Part shown: positions 17,248-26,176 of the stretch, one piece after another | How positions within the stretch are numbered: the first letter of the stretch is position 1 | Layout: every line of letters begins with the position of its first letter | DNA from: Dyella monticola | GTDB lineage: Bacteria > Pseudomonadota > Gammaproteobacteria > Xanthomonadales > Rhodanobacteraceae | Assembly: GCF_003363155.1 (NCBI RefSeq) | Contig: NZ_QRBE01000005.1 | Coordinates: 1 to 64,000 of the forward strand | Reading direction: 5' to 3' | Length of the DNA stretch: 64,000 nucleotides | The notes under the pieces: generated by a model | What the model saw: only the letters and a program-made list of their open reading frames with translations | Database searches by the model: none | Told to the model about the DNA's origin: nothing | Translations under genes and position numbers: made by a program

Positions 17248-19542
17248 GTGAAAACCGAGCACGTGATGATTGCGTTGTCGATTGCGGCCGCACTCGCAAC
17301 CTTACCTTCGATTACCCAAGCTTCCGCTTCCAATCAGGCTCTCGCCGGTATCAACACCGCTGAAGCGCCGCGTGTCACCCAGACGGTGGACAATCGCGTG
17401 ACGTCTTCGCTGAGCAATACGCATCTTGCATTCGTCAGCCATACGACGCCCACCGCTGCGGTGGACGATGCGATGCCGATGAATCATATGCAGTTGATCC
17501 TGCGACCCAGCGCATCGCGCGCGGTAGCGCTGCAGGCGCTGATTGCCGCGCAGCATGATCCTTCCTCTGCCAAGTTCCACCAGTGGATAACACCCGAGGA
17601 ATTCGGCACCACCTTCGGCGTGGTCGATGGCGACATCGCCGCGGTGAAATCCTGGCTCATCGCGCAGGGCTTCACCGTCAACGGCGTGTATCCCAACAAG
17701 ACGCAGATCGACTTCAGCGGTACGGCGGGCCAGGTTCGCCAGGCGTTCCACACCCAAGAGAACCGCTATGTCGTCAATCATGAAAACCACGTCGCCAATG
17801 CGGGCGACATCAGCGTTCCGGCCGCGTTGAGCGGTGTGATCGTGGGCGTGGCCGGCCTCAACGACTTCCGTCCGCAACCGCTGCACAAGGCGCAGGTCGC
17901 ACAGTTCGATCACGGCAAGAACAAGTTCATGATCAAGCCCTCGTCGACCGCGGGTACGCCAGGCCACCTGGCGGTGAATTTCGTCGGCGGTTCGCGCGGC
18001 CTGGCGCCGTATGACATGCAGACGATCTACAACACCAGCAGCTTGTACACCAGCGGCCTTACCGGCACAGGCATCAACATTGCCGTGGTAGAAGATGCGG
18101 ACATGGACGTGACTGACTGGCCCAATTTCGTTTCGACATTCGGGCTCGGCGGTTATGGCGGCACCTTCAAGCAGTACCAGCCACAACTGACGCCCACCAC
18201 CGGCAACTGCACCGATCCGGGTGGCGCGACGCCCGATGAGGAGAGCCTGGAAACCGTGCTGGATTCGGAATACTCGACCGCGATGGCGCCGGGCGCGAAC
18301 ATCTGGGTAGCGACGTGTTCGGATTTGGATTCGAACAATTTCTTCGGTGGCGTTTATACCGCCGCGGATAATCTGATCAACAACAGCAGTGCCGCCGGCC
18401 GGCCGAACATCATCAGCGCCAGTTACGGCTATGGCGAAGGCTTCACGGACTCCGCCAGCAAGACCGCAATCGACCTGATGTGGGCGCAAGCGGATGCCGA
18501 GGGCATTTCGGTATTCGTATCCAGCGGCGATTCCGGTTCCAATCCGAGCTTCAACGGCAGCATCATCAATGGCGTGGGCATCGATGCCAACTCGTTTGCC
18601 ACCTCGCCCAACGATACTGCCGTGGGTGGTACGGATACCGCGGACGTGCTCGACGGTACGACCAGCAAGTACTTCAACAGCTCGTACAACGCGGTGTACG
18701 GATCGGCCAAATCGTATGTGCCGGAACTGACCTGGAACGAGTCCTGCGGCAACGTGCTGGCCGCGCAGAAGCTGGTGGGCCTGTCGGCATTGCAGTTCTG
18801 CAAGAATGCGTTGATTTACGATCCTTATGGTGAGTACGTCACGTCCGAGAGCGGCAGCGGCGGTCCTTCGTCGGTGGATGCAAAGCCGTCGTGGCAGCGC
18901 ATCGTGTATGGCGCGCCCAAGGATCAATCGCGCGATTTGCCGGATGTCTCCTTGTTCGGTGGTTCGTATGGCGGTTATACGTGGGCGATTCTGTGCAGTG
19001 GTGCGTATCCATGCACGCCCAACTTCGTCGATCCGGTCTATCTGATCGGTGGTACATCGCTGTCGGCACCGATGTTCGCTGGCATCCAGGCATTGATCGA
19101 CCAGGGTCTGAGTCAGGCCGGCCTGTCCGCCAACCAGGGCAATGCCGCACCGACGCTGTATGAGCTGGCCAGGAACGAATACGGCGCCCCGACCGGCAAG
19201 TCACCCTCGACGCTTGCGGGATGTAATTCGAGCAATGGTACGAGCGGCACCAGCAAGTGCGTGTTCCATAACATCACCACTGGCGGCAACTCCACGCAAT
19301 GCATCCAGATCGCGGAGTTCGCCCAGACCACGCCCGATTGCTACTTCTACGGGACCATCCAGAACTTCCTGCAGGCATATGGCCCCACCAAGGTGGGCCT
19401 CACCGCCACCAGCACGTCCAAGTACAACGCCAACACGGCGGCGTTTTCGGCAGGCCCCGGCTGGAGCTTCGCCAATGGTCTGGGTTCGGTGAATGCAGGC
19501 AACCTGCTCAGCGCGTGGAAGAAGTTCGTGAACGCACCGTAA
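17248..19542 (+). CDS. Secreted sedolisin-family serine-carboxyl peptidase (S53)
   Basis: The 764-residue pre-pro-enzyme is related to kumamolisin/pseudomonalisin, acid-active endopeptidases. Parts: signal peptide (1-26, ending QAS), pro-kumamolisin activation domain (about 40-205, with HQWITPEEFGTTFG), then the subtilisin-like catalytic domain. The catalytic Glu and Asp are in ETVLDSE near residue 334, the oxyanion Asp in SSGDSGS near 425, and the nucleophile Ser in GGTSLSAPMFAG near 604. The C-terminal GPGWSFANGLGSVNAG fits the calcium site. It starts at GTG 17248, with GGGAG 7 bases upstream. A strong terminator at 19569-19598 ends the single-gene transcript. It probably feeds peptide nutrition outside the cell. 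Confidence 0.93.
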   Translation: MKTEHVMIALSIAAALATLPSITQASASNQALAGINTAEAPRVTQTVDNRVTSSLSNTHLAFVSHTTPTAAVDDAMPMNHMQLILRPSASRAVALQALIAAQHDPSSAKFHQWITPEEFGTTFGVVDGDIAAVKSWLIAQGFTVNGVYPNKTQIDFSGTAGQVRQAFHTQENRYVVNHENHVANAGDISVPAALSGVIVGVAGLNDFRPQPLHKAQVAQFDHGKNKFMIKPSSTAGTPGHLAVNFVGGSRGLAPYDMQTIYNTSSLYTSGLTGTGINIAVVEDADMDVTDWPNFVSTFGLGGYGGTFKQYQPQLTPTTGNCTDPGGATPDEESLETVLDSEYSTAMAPGANIWVATCSDLDSNNFFGGVYTAADNLINNSSAAGRPNIISASYGYGEGFTDSASKTAIDLMWAQADAEGISVFVSSGDSGSNPSFNGSIINGVGIDANSFATSPNDTAVGGTDTADVLDGTTSKYFNSSYNAVYGSAKSYVPELTWNESCGNVLAAQKLVGLSALQFCKNALIYDPYGEYVTSESGSGGPSSVDAKPSWQRIVYGAPKDQSRDLPDVSLFGGSYGGYTWAILCSGAYPCTPNFVDPVYLIGGTSLSAPMFAGIQALIDQGLSQAGLSANQGNAAPTLYELARNEYGAPTGKSPSTLAGCNSSNGTSGTSKCVFHNITTGGNSTQCIQIAEFAQTTPDCYFYGTIQNFLQAYGPTKVGLTATSTSKYNANTAAFSAGPGWSFANGLGSVNAGNLLSAWKKFVNAP

Positions 19543-19568
19543 TCCTTAGATGCAATGATCGTGATCGA

Positions 19569-19598
19569 CCCCTGGCGGTTCGCCGCCAGGGGGTTTTT
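19569..19598 (+). terminator. Rho-independent terminator after the sedolisin gene
   Basis: Perfect 10-bp arms CCCCTGGCGG (19569-19578) and CCGCCAGGGG (19583-19592) with a stable TTCG loop are followed by TTTTT at 19594-19598. Confidence 0.93.
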
Positions 19599-19680
19599 GT
19601 CGCTGATAGTTCGTGCTGCAACGAAATAACCATCGCTGCGATGCCCTAAGCTTCGAGCTTTGGCATAGCAGGCAGGCAGG

Positions 19681-21084
19681 ATGGATCAGCACGCTTTCCG
19701 CCAGCGCATTGCGCGCGTCACGACGGCGACGAGTTTCGGCTTCGCGCTGGTGCAATTGGACGTCACCATCGTCAACGTGGCACTGCCGCGCATGGCCAGC
19801 GATCTGCACGCGGGTGTTACCGGCTTGCAGTGGGTGGTGGATGCCTACGCGCTCGCGTTCGCCGTGCTACTGCTTGGCATGGGTTATCTCGGCGACCGCC
19901 TGGGTTCGCGCAAGGTGTATCTGGGCGGCATGGCGCTGTTTGCGTTGGCGTCGGTGCTCTGCGGCTGTTCGCTCGATGCGCCAATGCTGATCGCTGGACG
20001 AACGCTGCAGGGTATCGGTGCAGCCGCGATGCTGCCGTGCTCGCTGGCGCTGCTCAATCACGCGACCGCGCACGAGCATGCCCTACGTGCGCGTGCCGTG
20101 GGCTGGTGGACGGCAGCCGGCAGTATCGCCATGGCGTCGGGGCCGATTCTTGGCGGCCTGCTGATGAGCGTGATGTCATGGCGGAGCATTTTCTTCGTCA
20201 ATCTTCCCATTTGCGCGGTGGGTGCCTGGTTGACGTGGCGTGTGCCCGAAACGGAGCGCAAGACGCGCGACGGTCATTTCGATCTGCGCGGGCAGGTGTT
20301 GGCGATTCTCGCGCTGACAGGGCTTACGATGGCGGTGATCGAGGCCAAACCGCTGGGTTGGACACATCCATGGGTCGTGGCTTGTGTCGCGTTGACACTG
20401 GTGGCCGCACCGTTGTTTGTGTGGGCGCAAGCGCGCGCGGCGGCGCCGATGTTGCCGTTGCGCTTTTTCAAGGCACCTGGATTCAGCGTGGCGGTGATGT
20501 ACGGCGTGATCATGAATTTCACGTTGTACGGCATCGTCTTTCTGTTGAGCTTGTATCTGCAGCGCGTCCATGGCTACAGCGCATTGCGCACCGGATTGGC
20601 GTATCTGCCGCTCACGGCGACGTTCTTCGGCGTCAATATCTTCAGCGGTTGGCTGGTGGGACGCGTAGGCGCTCGCTGGCCGATGGTATTGGGCGCATTG
20701 ATCGATGCTGGCGGCTTTGCCTTGTTCCTGCTGTTGGGCGCGGACAGTCCTTACTTGCTGATGCTGCCGGCGTTCGCGCTGCTGCCTTGCGGCATGGGGC
20801 TTGGCGTTCCTGCGATGACGTCGACCGTGCTTTCCGCCGTGGAAAAACAGGCCTCGGGTACGGCTTCGGGCGTGTTGAATGCGGCGCGCCAGGCGGCCGG
20901 TGCGATCGGCGTGGCAGTGTTTGGTGCGCTTGCCGGTGATCGCAATGGGCAGGTTGTGCAGGGTTTGCACGTTTCTGCGTTGATTGCGGCGGTGTTGCTG
21001 CTCGGTGCGGCGCTGCTGGCGTTGTCAGGTATTGCGACGGGTTTGCATCGCGTGTCTTCGCGCCATGACGTTCAATCCGGGTAG
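19681..21084 (+). CDS. MFS transporter, DHA2-type multidrug exporter
   Basis: The 467-residue inner-membrane carrier has about 14 hydrophobic helices. Diagnostic motifs are LDVTIVNVALPRM (motif D1 of drug:H+ antiporter family 2), GYLGDRLGSRKVYLGG (motif A) and GPILGGLLM (antiporter motif C). Such proteins export drugs, dyes or metabolites using the proton gradient. No MFP (EmrA) or TolC partner gene is adjacent, so it probably works alone across the inner membrane. The 3' end overlaps the convergent DUF899 gene by 13 bases. Confidence 0.9.
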   Translation: MDQHAFRQRIARVTTATSFGFALVQLDVTIVNVALPRMASDLHAGVTGLQWVVDAYALAFAVLLLGMGYLGDRLGSRKVYLGGMALFALASVLCGCSLDAPMLIAGRTLQGIGAAAMLPCSLALLNHATAHEHALRARAVGWWTAAGSIAMASGPILGGLLMSVMSWRSIFFVNLPICAVGAWLTWRVPETERKTRDGHFDLRGQVLAILALTGLTMAVIEAKPLGWTHPWVVACVALTLVAAPLFVWAQARAAAPMLPLRFFKAPGFSVAVMYGVIMNFTLYGIVFLLSLYLQRVHGYSALRTGLAYLPLTATFFGVNIFSGWLVGRVGARWPMVLGALIDAGGFALFLLLGADSPYLLMLPAFALLPCGMGLGVPAMTSTVLSAVEKQASGTASGVLNAARQAAGAIGVAVFGALAGDRNGQVVQGLHVSALIAAVLLLGAALLALSGIATGLHRVSSRHDVQSG

Positions 21085-21782
21085 TCGAGCTTCGGATACC
21101 AGTCCGTGCCGCGGCCTTCGGGCGTCATGTCGAGCACGGTCCATATCGGCATGGGATCGGGCGCACCGCGAGGATCCTGGCCGGGATCGGCCGTTTCGAA
21201 ACCCATCTCCTGGCTCCAGAAGTGACGGATCACGCCATCGCGGCGGGTGAATACGTTGAAAGCCGGTTCGTCCGCATCGTTGTCGCCGATGCCGTGATAG
21301 TCGCGGCTGAAGTTGCCGTTGAGATCGCTGTACAACTTCAGCTCATGCCAACCGCGTTCGCGCTTGAATGCAAGCAGGCGTTCGATCGGCGAACGTGCGA
21401 CCACCGCCAAGGCGATGCGCTGCTGGATGTCGCGCGCTTCGCCTTCCCATGCGCTCAGCATCGATGTGCACATGGGACATGGCCGCTCACGCTTGGCGCC
21501 ATACATGTAGCAGTACACGACCAGGGTCTGCTTGTCGCCGAACAGGTCGGCGAAATCGGCGGAGCCATTTTCACCTTCAAAGCGATAGTCGCCGATGACC
21601 TTGCCGCCTGGCGGCAGCGCACGCCGCAGTTGCGCAACGCGCTCGATGTGACGGCGCAGTTCGATTTCCTCGCGCAGCAATTCATTGCGCGCGTGGCGGT
21701 ACTCGGTGCTTTCGTTGGGTTGCGTGAAGGTGTTGTGCTTGACCAGCTCAGCGGCGGGAACGAGGGTGGGGTTGCGGGTCAT
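21072..21782 (-). CDS. DUF899 family thioredoxin-like protein
   Basis: The 236-residue cytoplasmic protein belongs to DUF899 (PF05988), a thioredoxin-fold family without an assigned reaction. The conserved lead YRHARNELLREEIELRRHIE, the strand LVVYCYMYG and the block CPMCTSML are visible; CPMC is a CxxC pair at the place expected for a redox site. The C-terminal WYPKLDYPD is also conserved in the family. The gene is divergent from the YqjI-like regulator, whose palindromic sites lie between them, and its 3' end overlaps the MFS gene by 13 bases, so antisense effects are possible. Confidence 0.87.
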   Translation of the reverse strand: MTRNPTLVPAAELVKHNTFTQPNESTEYRHARNELLREEIELRRHIERVAQLRRALPPGGKVIGDYRFEGENGSADFADLFGDKQTLVVYCYMYGAKRERPCPMCTSMLSAWEGEARDIQQRIALAVVARSPIERLLAFKRERGWHELKLYSDLNGNFSRDYHGIGDNDADEPAFNVFTRRDGVIRHFWSQEMGFETADPGQDPRGAPDPMPIWTVLDMTPEGRGTDWYPKLDYPD

Positions 21783-21879
21783 GGGTGGCTCCTCGGAAGG
21801 TGACGTCTACCTGGGTGACGAATGGGCTTTTGGGAAATCGACAGATAGTGCGGGGCCGCCGGGGATACCGGCGGGATCG

Positions 21880-21920
21880 CCCACCCCACCCCAGCCCTCT
21901 CCCCACAGAGGAGAGGAGGG
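21880..21920. repeat. Dispersed CCCAGCCCTCTCCCC element (copy 2)
   Basis: ACCCCAGCCCTCTCCCC followed by GAGGAGAGGAGGG is an imperfect palindrome of the same family as 3968-4010. It lies between the DUF899 start and the YqjI-like operator. Confidence 0.6.
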
Positions 21921-21954
21921 CCACGAACGGAGCAGTTGCACTCCGATACAATTT

Positions 21955-21989
21955 CGATATATCGTTTTGTCCACGATTTCGATATATCG
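21955..21989. promoter_or_regulatory. Tandem palindromic operator before the YqjI-like gene
   Basis: The perfect 10-bp palindrome CGATATATCG occurs twice, at 21955-21964 and 21980-21989, each preceded by ATTT, with a 25-base centre-to-centre distance. The second copy ends at the GGAG ribosome site of the regulator gene. PadR-family proteins commonly repress their own genes by binding such AT-centred palindromes, so this is a probable autoregulatory operator that may also act on the divergent DUF899 gene. No binding data exist here. Confidence 0.7.
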
Positions 21990-21999
21990 GAGTTTCATC

Positions 22000-22668
22000 A
22001 TGCACAGGCATTTCCTGTTTCATCGCTTCATGCACCGCCACCATCACTGTGACTACGCCGACCCGCGCGAAGGCGGCTGGTTCGACGAGGAAAGCTACGC
22101 CATGCACGGCCGGCGTGGCCGACATGGCGGATTCGGGCATCAGGGCGACACCTTCGATTGGGATGGCACGCAAGGTGGCGGACGGCGCGGCGGCGGACGC
22201 TTGCTCGGCCATGGCGATCTGAAACTGCTGTTGCTGGCCCTGATCGAGCAGCAGCCGCGACACGGTTACGAGTTGATCCGCACCATCGAGGAGATGTTCC
22301 ACGGTCACTACTCGCCCAGCCCGGGCGCGGTGTATCCAACGTTGACCATGCTGGAAGAGCTCGGCCATGTTTCGATCGAGAGCGAACAGGGCGGGCGCAA
22401 GCTGTACGGCATTACCGAGCAGGGTCGCGAATTTCTCGAGGCCAATCGCGCGGCAGTGGATGCGATGACCGAACGCACCCGCCACGGTGCGCGCCTGATG
22501 GCCAAGCTGGCACTACCGCTGGCTGTGCGCAAGGCGATGCATGCGGTCAAGCATGCCGTACTGATGCGCGGCACGGATTGGAACAAGGCCGAAGCGCAAC
22601 GCGTGGCCGCGATTCTTGAGCGCGCTGCCGCCGAAATCGCGACCGGCCGCAAGGATGAAGAAGGCTGA
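22000..22668 (+). CDS. yqjI: PadR-family regulator with His-rich N-terminus, YqjI/NfeR-like
   Basis: The 222-residue repressor has an N-terminal extension of about 65 residues rich in His (MHRHFLFHRFMHRHHHCDY, then HGRRGRHGGFGHQGD) and a PadR winged-helix domain starting at GHGDLKLLLLALIEQQPRHG. The motif YSPSPGAVYPTLTMLEELGH is typical of the family. This layout, His-rich metal-binding tail plus PadR domain beginning at a GHG(D/E)L block, matches Escherichia coli YqjI, a nickel-responsive repressor of the ferric reductase gene yqjH. The next gene is a YqjH-like reductase, which strengthens the match. The start at ATG 22000 is set by GGAG at 21989-21992. Metal specificity is inferred from the family. 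Confidence 0.87.
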   Translation: MHRHFLFHRFMHRHHHCDYADPREGGWFDEESYAMHGRRGRHGGFGHQGDTFDWDGTQGGGRRGGGRLLGHGDLKLLLLALIEQQPRHGYELIRTIEEMFHGHYSPSPGAVYPTLTMLEELGHVSIESEQGGRKLYGITEQGREFLEANRAAVDAMTERTRHGARLMAKLALPLAVRKAMHAVKHAVLMRGTDWNKAEAQRVAAILERAAAEIATGRKDEEG

Positions 22669-22723
22669 CGCCACCGTCCACCATCCCGGCAGTACGACCT
22701 CCACTTTTCGACGAAGATCGACT

Positions 22724-23521
22724 ATGACCAAGCACGAACATCGCATGGTGCGTCATCAGATTGCACTGCGCACGCTGGAAGTGCTGAACGCCAAACGCAT
22801 GACGCCGCACATGCAGCGCGTCACGCTCAAGGGCGATCAGCTGCAAGGGTTTATCAGCGCATCGCCGGATGATCACGTGAAGCTGCTGTTTCCCAATGCC
22901 GACGGCGAGTTGGTGTTTCCCACACCGGGCCCGAACGGCCCTGAATTTCCACCCGATGCCGCACCGTCACCGATGCGTGACTACACTCCGCGCGATTACG
23001 ACGCCGCGCGTCGCGAGTTGATCGTGGATTTTGTGCTGCACGGCGAAGGGCCTGCTTCCACATGGGCGGAGCAAGCGATGCCCGGCCAGCGCATCGGCGT
23101 GGCCGGTCCGCGTGGCTCGTTTGTGCTCGCCGATGATTTCGATCATTACGTGTTGATCGGCGATGAAACCGCCCTGCCCGCGATCGGCCGTCGCCTGGAT
23201 GAGATGCACGCCGGTGCGCATGTGGTGGTGCTTGCGGAAATTCCCGAGCACGCGGATCGGCAGCCGCTGGGCTCGCAAGCGCACTTCGAAGTGACGTGGC
23301 TGGAGCGTAACGGCATCGATGCGGCGAGCAGCGATTTGCTGGAAACCGCGTTGCGTGAATGTCCGGAATTTCCCGGCGACACGTTTTATTGGATTGCTGC
23401 CGAATCGCGCCGCGCACGAACGATGCGCAACTATCTGGTGGAAGAACGCGGAGTGACGAAGGAGTGGATTCGCGCTACCGGGTATTGGAAGGCGGATGGG
23501 GGTGAGGACGAGGAAGAGTGA
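22724..23521 (+). CDS. yqjH: Siderophore-interacting FAD protein, YqjH/NfeF-like ferric reductase
   Basis: The 265-residue cytoplasmic flavoprotein reduces ferric siderophores with NAD(P)H to release iron. The N-terminal FAD barrel contains MRDYTPRDYD (RxYTxR-type FAD motif, about residues 85-94) and the C-terminal SIP domain contains YVLIGDETALPAIGRRLDEM and FYWIAAESRRARTMRNYLVEERG, as in ViuB/YqjH. It follows the YqjI-like regulator by 55 bases on the same strand, so both are probably controlled by the tandem operator at 21955-21989; in enteric bacteria the two genes are divergent instead. The start ATG 22724 is preferred over longer frames. Confidence 0.92.
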   Translation: MTKHEHRMVRHQIALRTLEVLNAKRMTPHMQRVTLKGDQLQGFISASPDDHVKLLFPNADGELVFPTPGPNGPEFPPDAAPSPMRDYTPRDYDAARRELIVDFVLHGEGPASTWAEQAMPGQRIGVAGPRGSFVLADDFDHYVLIGDETALPAIGRRLDEMHAGAHVVVLAEIPEHADRQPLGSQAHFEVTWLERNGIDAASSDLLETALRECPEFPGDTFYWIAAESRRARTMRNYLVEERGVTKEWIRATGYWKADGGEDEEE

Positions 23522-23534
23522 GCTTGCCCTGCCG

Positions 23535-23570
23535 ACTCCCTCCCCCGTGTGCAGGGGAGGGGGGGGCTTT
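23535..23570. repeat. Dispersed CCCTCCCCC/GGGGAGGGG element (copy 3)
   Basis: CTCCCTCCCCCGTGTGCAGG followed by GGAGGGGGGGG forms a hairpin between the convergent ends of the yqjH-like and DPP-like genes. It may also act as a transcription stop. Confidence 0.6.
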
Positions 23571-23600
23571 GTCAGGCATGTATGGAAATGCCGATGACCG

Positions 23601-26036
23601 TTACTGCTGCGACGTCCCGGGCTTTACCCACGTTTCGAACAGTTCATTGATCCGCCGGTACTCGTCGTACCACGAATCGGCATGCTCGAATTCGTGACGC
23701 TCCATCGGATACAGCGACAGCCAGAAATTCTTCTTGTGCAGCTCGATGAAGCGCTGATACAGGCGAATGGAGTCGCTGGCCATCACGTTGTTGTCGATCA
23801 GGCCGTGGTTGATCAGCAGTGGATCGCGCAGGTTTTGCGCGTAGGTGATGGGCGAGCTGATCGTGTACGCCTCTGGATCGAGCTGCGGATCGTTGAGGAT
23901 GTCGGCAGTGTATTGATCGTTGTACGTCACCCAGTCGGCCGGCGGACGCTGCGCTGCGCCAGCGGCGAATTCGCCCGGCGCACGCAGCAGCGCCATTTCG
24001 GTCATGAAGCCGCCATAGCTGCCGCCATAGATACCCACGCGGTGCGGATCGACGCCGTGATTTTTCACCAGCCATGCTTTGCCATCGAGCAAGTCTTCCA
24101 GTTCGGGATGGCCCATCTGGCGATAGATCGCCGTGCGCCACGCGCTGCCATAACCGGCCGAAGCGCGATAATCCATATCCAGCACGACATAGCCTTCCTG
24201 CACCAGCAGATTGTTGAATAACTGCTCGTGCTGGTAATACGTGGCCGAGGTCGTGACATCCTGCAGATAGCCCGCGCCATGCACGAACAGCACGGCCGGG
24301 CGCGAGGACGACGCGTCGGTTTCATTCGCGGGGCCGTAGTACTTCGCGTAGATCACGCCCGCGCCATGCGAGGACGGCACTTGCACGATCTTCGGCTCGA
24401 TCCACGCATGCGCGGTGAAGGCCGCTTTCATGGTGTGGGTAAGTTCGCGCGGCGTACCGCCTTGCGCATCGAGCACGGCAAGTTGCGGCAACACGTAGGC
24501 GGCCGAATGCAGGACGGCGAGCTGCTTGTCGTCCGGCGAGAGCACGAACTGCTCCAGGCCACCGTATTGCGTGATGCGTGTGAGTTCGCCGCCCGTGGCA
24601 GGTACGCGATACGCGTCGTAGCTATATGGCGCCACTTTGTTGGTGCGCACGTAGAACCACTTGCCGTCATCGGACAACTGCGGCTGACTCACTTCGAATT
24701 TGCCAGTGGTCAGCGCTTTTGCCACGCCATTCACCGGCTTGACGTAAAGCTGCGAATAGCCGCTTTCTTCGCTGAGATACCACAGGGTGTGGTTGTCCTT
24801 GAGCCACCCGAAATCGTTGAAGCCCCAGTTGATCCATGCATCGTTGTGCAGGCGGTGTTGCGATACCAGCGCGTGATGCGCGAAATCCACCGTGGCGATC
24901 CAGCGATCCTTGTTGTCGGCGGAAAGAAACTCGATCGCTGCGTTGCGGCCATCGTCGGTCCACACGATGCCGGCGGTGCCACTGTCCATCGTGTAGAGCG
25001 TGACGGGACGTATATCCGGCGCCTTCAACGCTTTGGCTTCGTCATCCTTGCCGGCTTTTTCCAGTGCGGCGACGGTCTTGGCGCGGATGGCTTTGAGCGG
25101 ATCGTCCTTGATGCCGGGCAGATCGTCGGTGGAAAGCGCATAGGATGTGTGTGCGGACAGATCCAGCAACACGACCGACTGCGGTGCCGGATCGTTGCGG
25201 CCGACGTATGTGCGTGCGTCTTCCGATTCGGTGTAGCCGGTGTCAGTGACGTAATGAATGACAGGCGGCGCCTTGCCATCGTCGTGATGCGCCGGTTGCA
25301 TCACCACCAGCATCCAGCGGTTGTCCGGCGACAGCTCGGTGTCGACCACTTGCTGCTTGTCGCCCAGGTAGAACGGTTGCGGTGCACGCGTGGGATCGGC
25401 GGCGGCCAGCTCCTGCTCGTTGGCGTGCAGGGCGTCTTTGTCGGCCTTGTCTTCGCGCAGCACTTTGAACAATTCGAGCTGCTGGCGCCCAAGTGCATCC
25501 GGTTGCTTGTCCTGGGGATCGTCGGTGGATTTCAGCAACGCGGCGGGCGCAGTCACGCCGCTGGCGATGTCGTAGATGTACCACTGGTTGCCCTGGCGAA
25601 ACTGCAGCGAGCGTCCATCCGGCGAAAACCGCAGCGCAGCTTCGGGCTGAGGGCTGCGCGTGATCTGCGCGTGGCGGCCCGTAGTCAGGTCTACCAGGAA
25701 CACATCGCCATGGAAAAGGTAGGCCGCCTGCCGGTGTGCGTGGTCGTACACCGCCGGCCCTTCGGCGCGCGCCGTTGCCGCCGCGTCCAGGCGGGTGTTG
25801 TCGCCGGTGGCCGGGTCGACATGGTACAGGTCGCGCACGGAACTGCCGTCGCGCTTGAGCTGGTAGTAAAGACTGCGGCCGTCCACGCTCCAGTAAGGGT
25901 TTTCGACCGGATGACCCATCCAGTCCGGGTTGGCCATGATGGTTTCCAGGTCGAGCGTTTGCGTCCTCGGCGGGTTTTGCGCTGCCACGGGCAGCACGGC
26001 CAAAGCGATGAGGCCGGCAAGCAGCAGTCGGCGCAT
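23601..26036 (-). CDS. S9 family peptidase, dipeptidyl-peptidase IV-like, secreted
   Basis: The 811-residue enzyme has a Sec signal (MRRLLLAGLIALAVLPVAAQ), a long beta-propeller region with Asp-box-like phrases (SPDGRSLQF, SPDDKQLAVL), and an alpha/beta-hydrolase domain. The catalytic triad is visible as Ser in YGGSYGGF (near residue 673), Asp in HGLIDNN (near 745) and His in MERHEFEHADSW (near 780). This order identifies the prolyl-oligopeptidase family S9, closest to the DPP IV branch, which removes N-terminal dipeptides. ATG 26036 has GGAG 9 bases upstream; the earlier in-frame ATG 26051 has none. It is divergent from another S9 gene (26177) across about 140 bases, suggesting shared control of peptide use. 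Confidence 0.92.
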   Translation of the reverse strand: MRRLLLAGLIALAVLPVAAQNPPRTQTLDLETIMANPDWMGHPVENPYWSVDGRSLYYQLKRDGSSVRDLYHVDPATGDNTRLDAAATARAEGPAVYDHAHRQAAYLFHGDVFLVDLTTGRHAQITRSPQPEAALRFSPDGRSLQFRQGNQWYIYDIASGVTAPAALLKSTDDPQDKQPDALGRQQLELFKVLREDKADKDALHANEQELAAADPTRAPQPFYLGDKQQVVDTELSPDNRWMLVVMQPAHHDDGKAPPVIHYVTDTGYTESEDARTYVGRNDPAPQSVVLLDLSAHTSYALSTDDLPGIKDDPLKAIRAKTVAALEKAGKDDEAKALKAPDIRPVTLYTMDSGTAGIVWTDDGRNAAIEFLSADNKDRWIATVDFAHHALVSQHRLHNDAWINWGFNDFGWLKDNHTLWYLSEESGYSQLYVKPVNGVAKALTTGKFEVSQPQLSDDGKWFYVRTNKVAPYSYDAYRVPATGGELTRITQYGGLEQFVLSPDDKQLAVLHSAAYVLPQLAVLDAQGGTPRELTHTMKAAFTAHAWIEPKIVQVPSSHGAGVIYAKYYGPANETDASSSRPAVLFVHGAGYLQDVTTSATYYQHEQLFNNLLVQEGYVVLDMDYRASAGYGSAWRTAIYRQMGHPELEDLLDGKAWLVKNHGVDPHRVGIYGGSYGGFMTEMALLRAPGEFAAGAAQRPPADWVTYNDQYTADILNDPQLDPEAYTISSPITYAQNLRDPLLINHGLIDNNVMASDSIRLYQRFIELHKKNFWLSLYPMERHEFEHADSWYDEYRRINELFETWVKPGTSQQ

Positions 26037-26176
26037 AGGGAAACGCTCCATGGTCGAAAACGGGCCAGCATAGCCAAGCGCGCGCGCCTGACAAGCGCCA
26101 GGGGTCCCGTTTCGCTGGAAAAAGAAGCGATATAAGCTGGCTGATCTGCCCTGTGCCTGGTCAAAGGAGTTGCGGC

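Noticed and set aside
21685-21999. N-terminal extension of the PadR-like regulator
   Set aside because: It would read through the repeat and the tandem operator and overlap the DUF899 gene; ATG 22000 with GGAG fits the family.
24228-26135. Long plus-strand frame opposite the DPP-like peptidase
   Set aside because: The minus strand encodes a complete S9 enzyme with signal peptide and triad; the opposite frame has no domain and is an artefact of codon bias.
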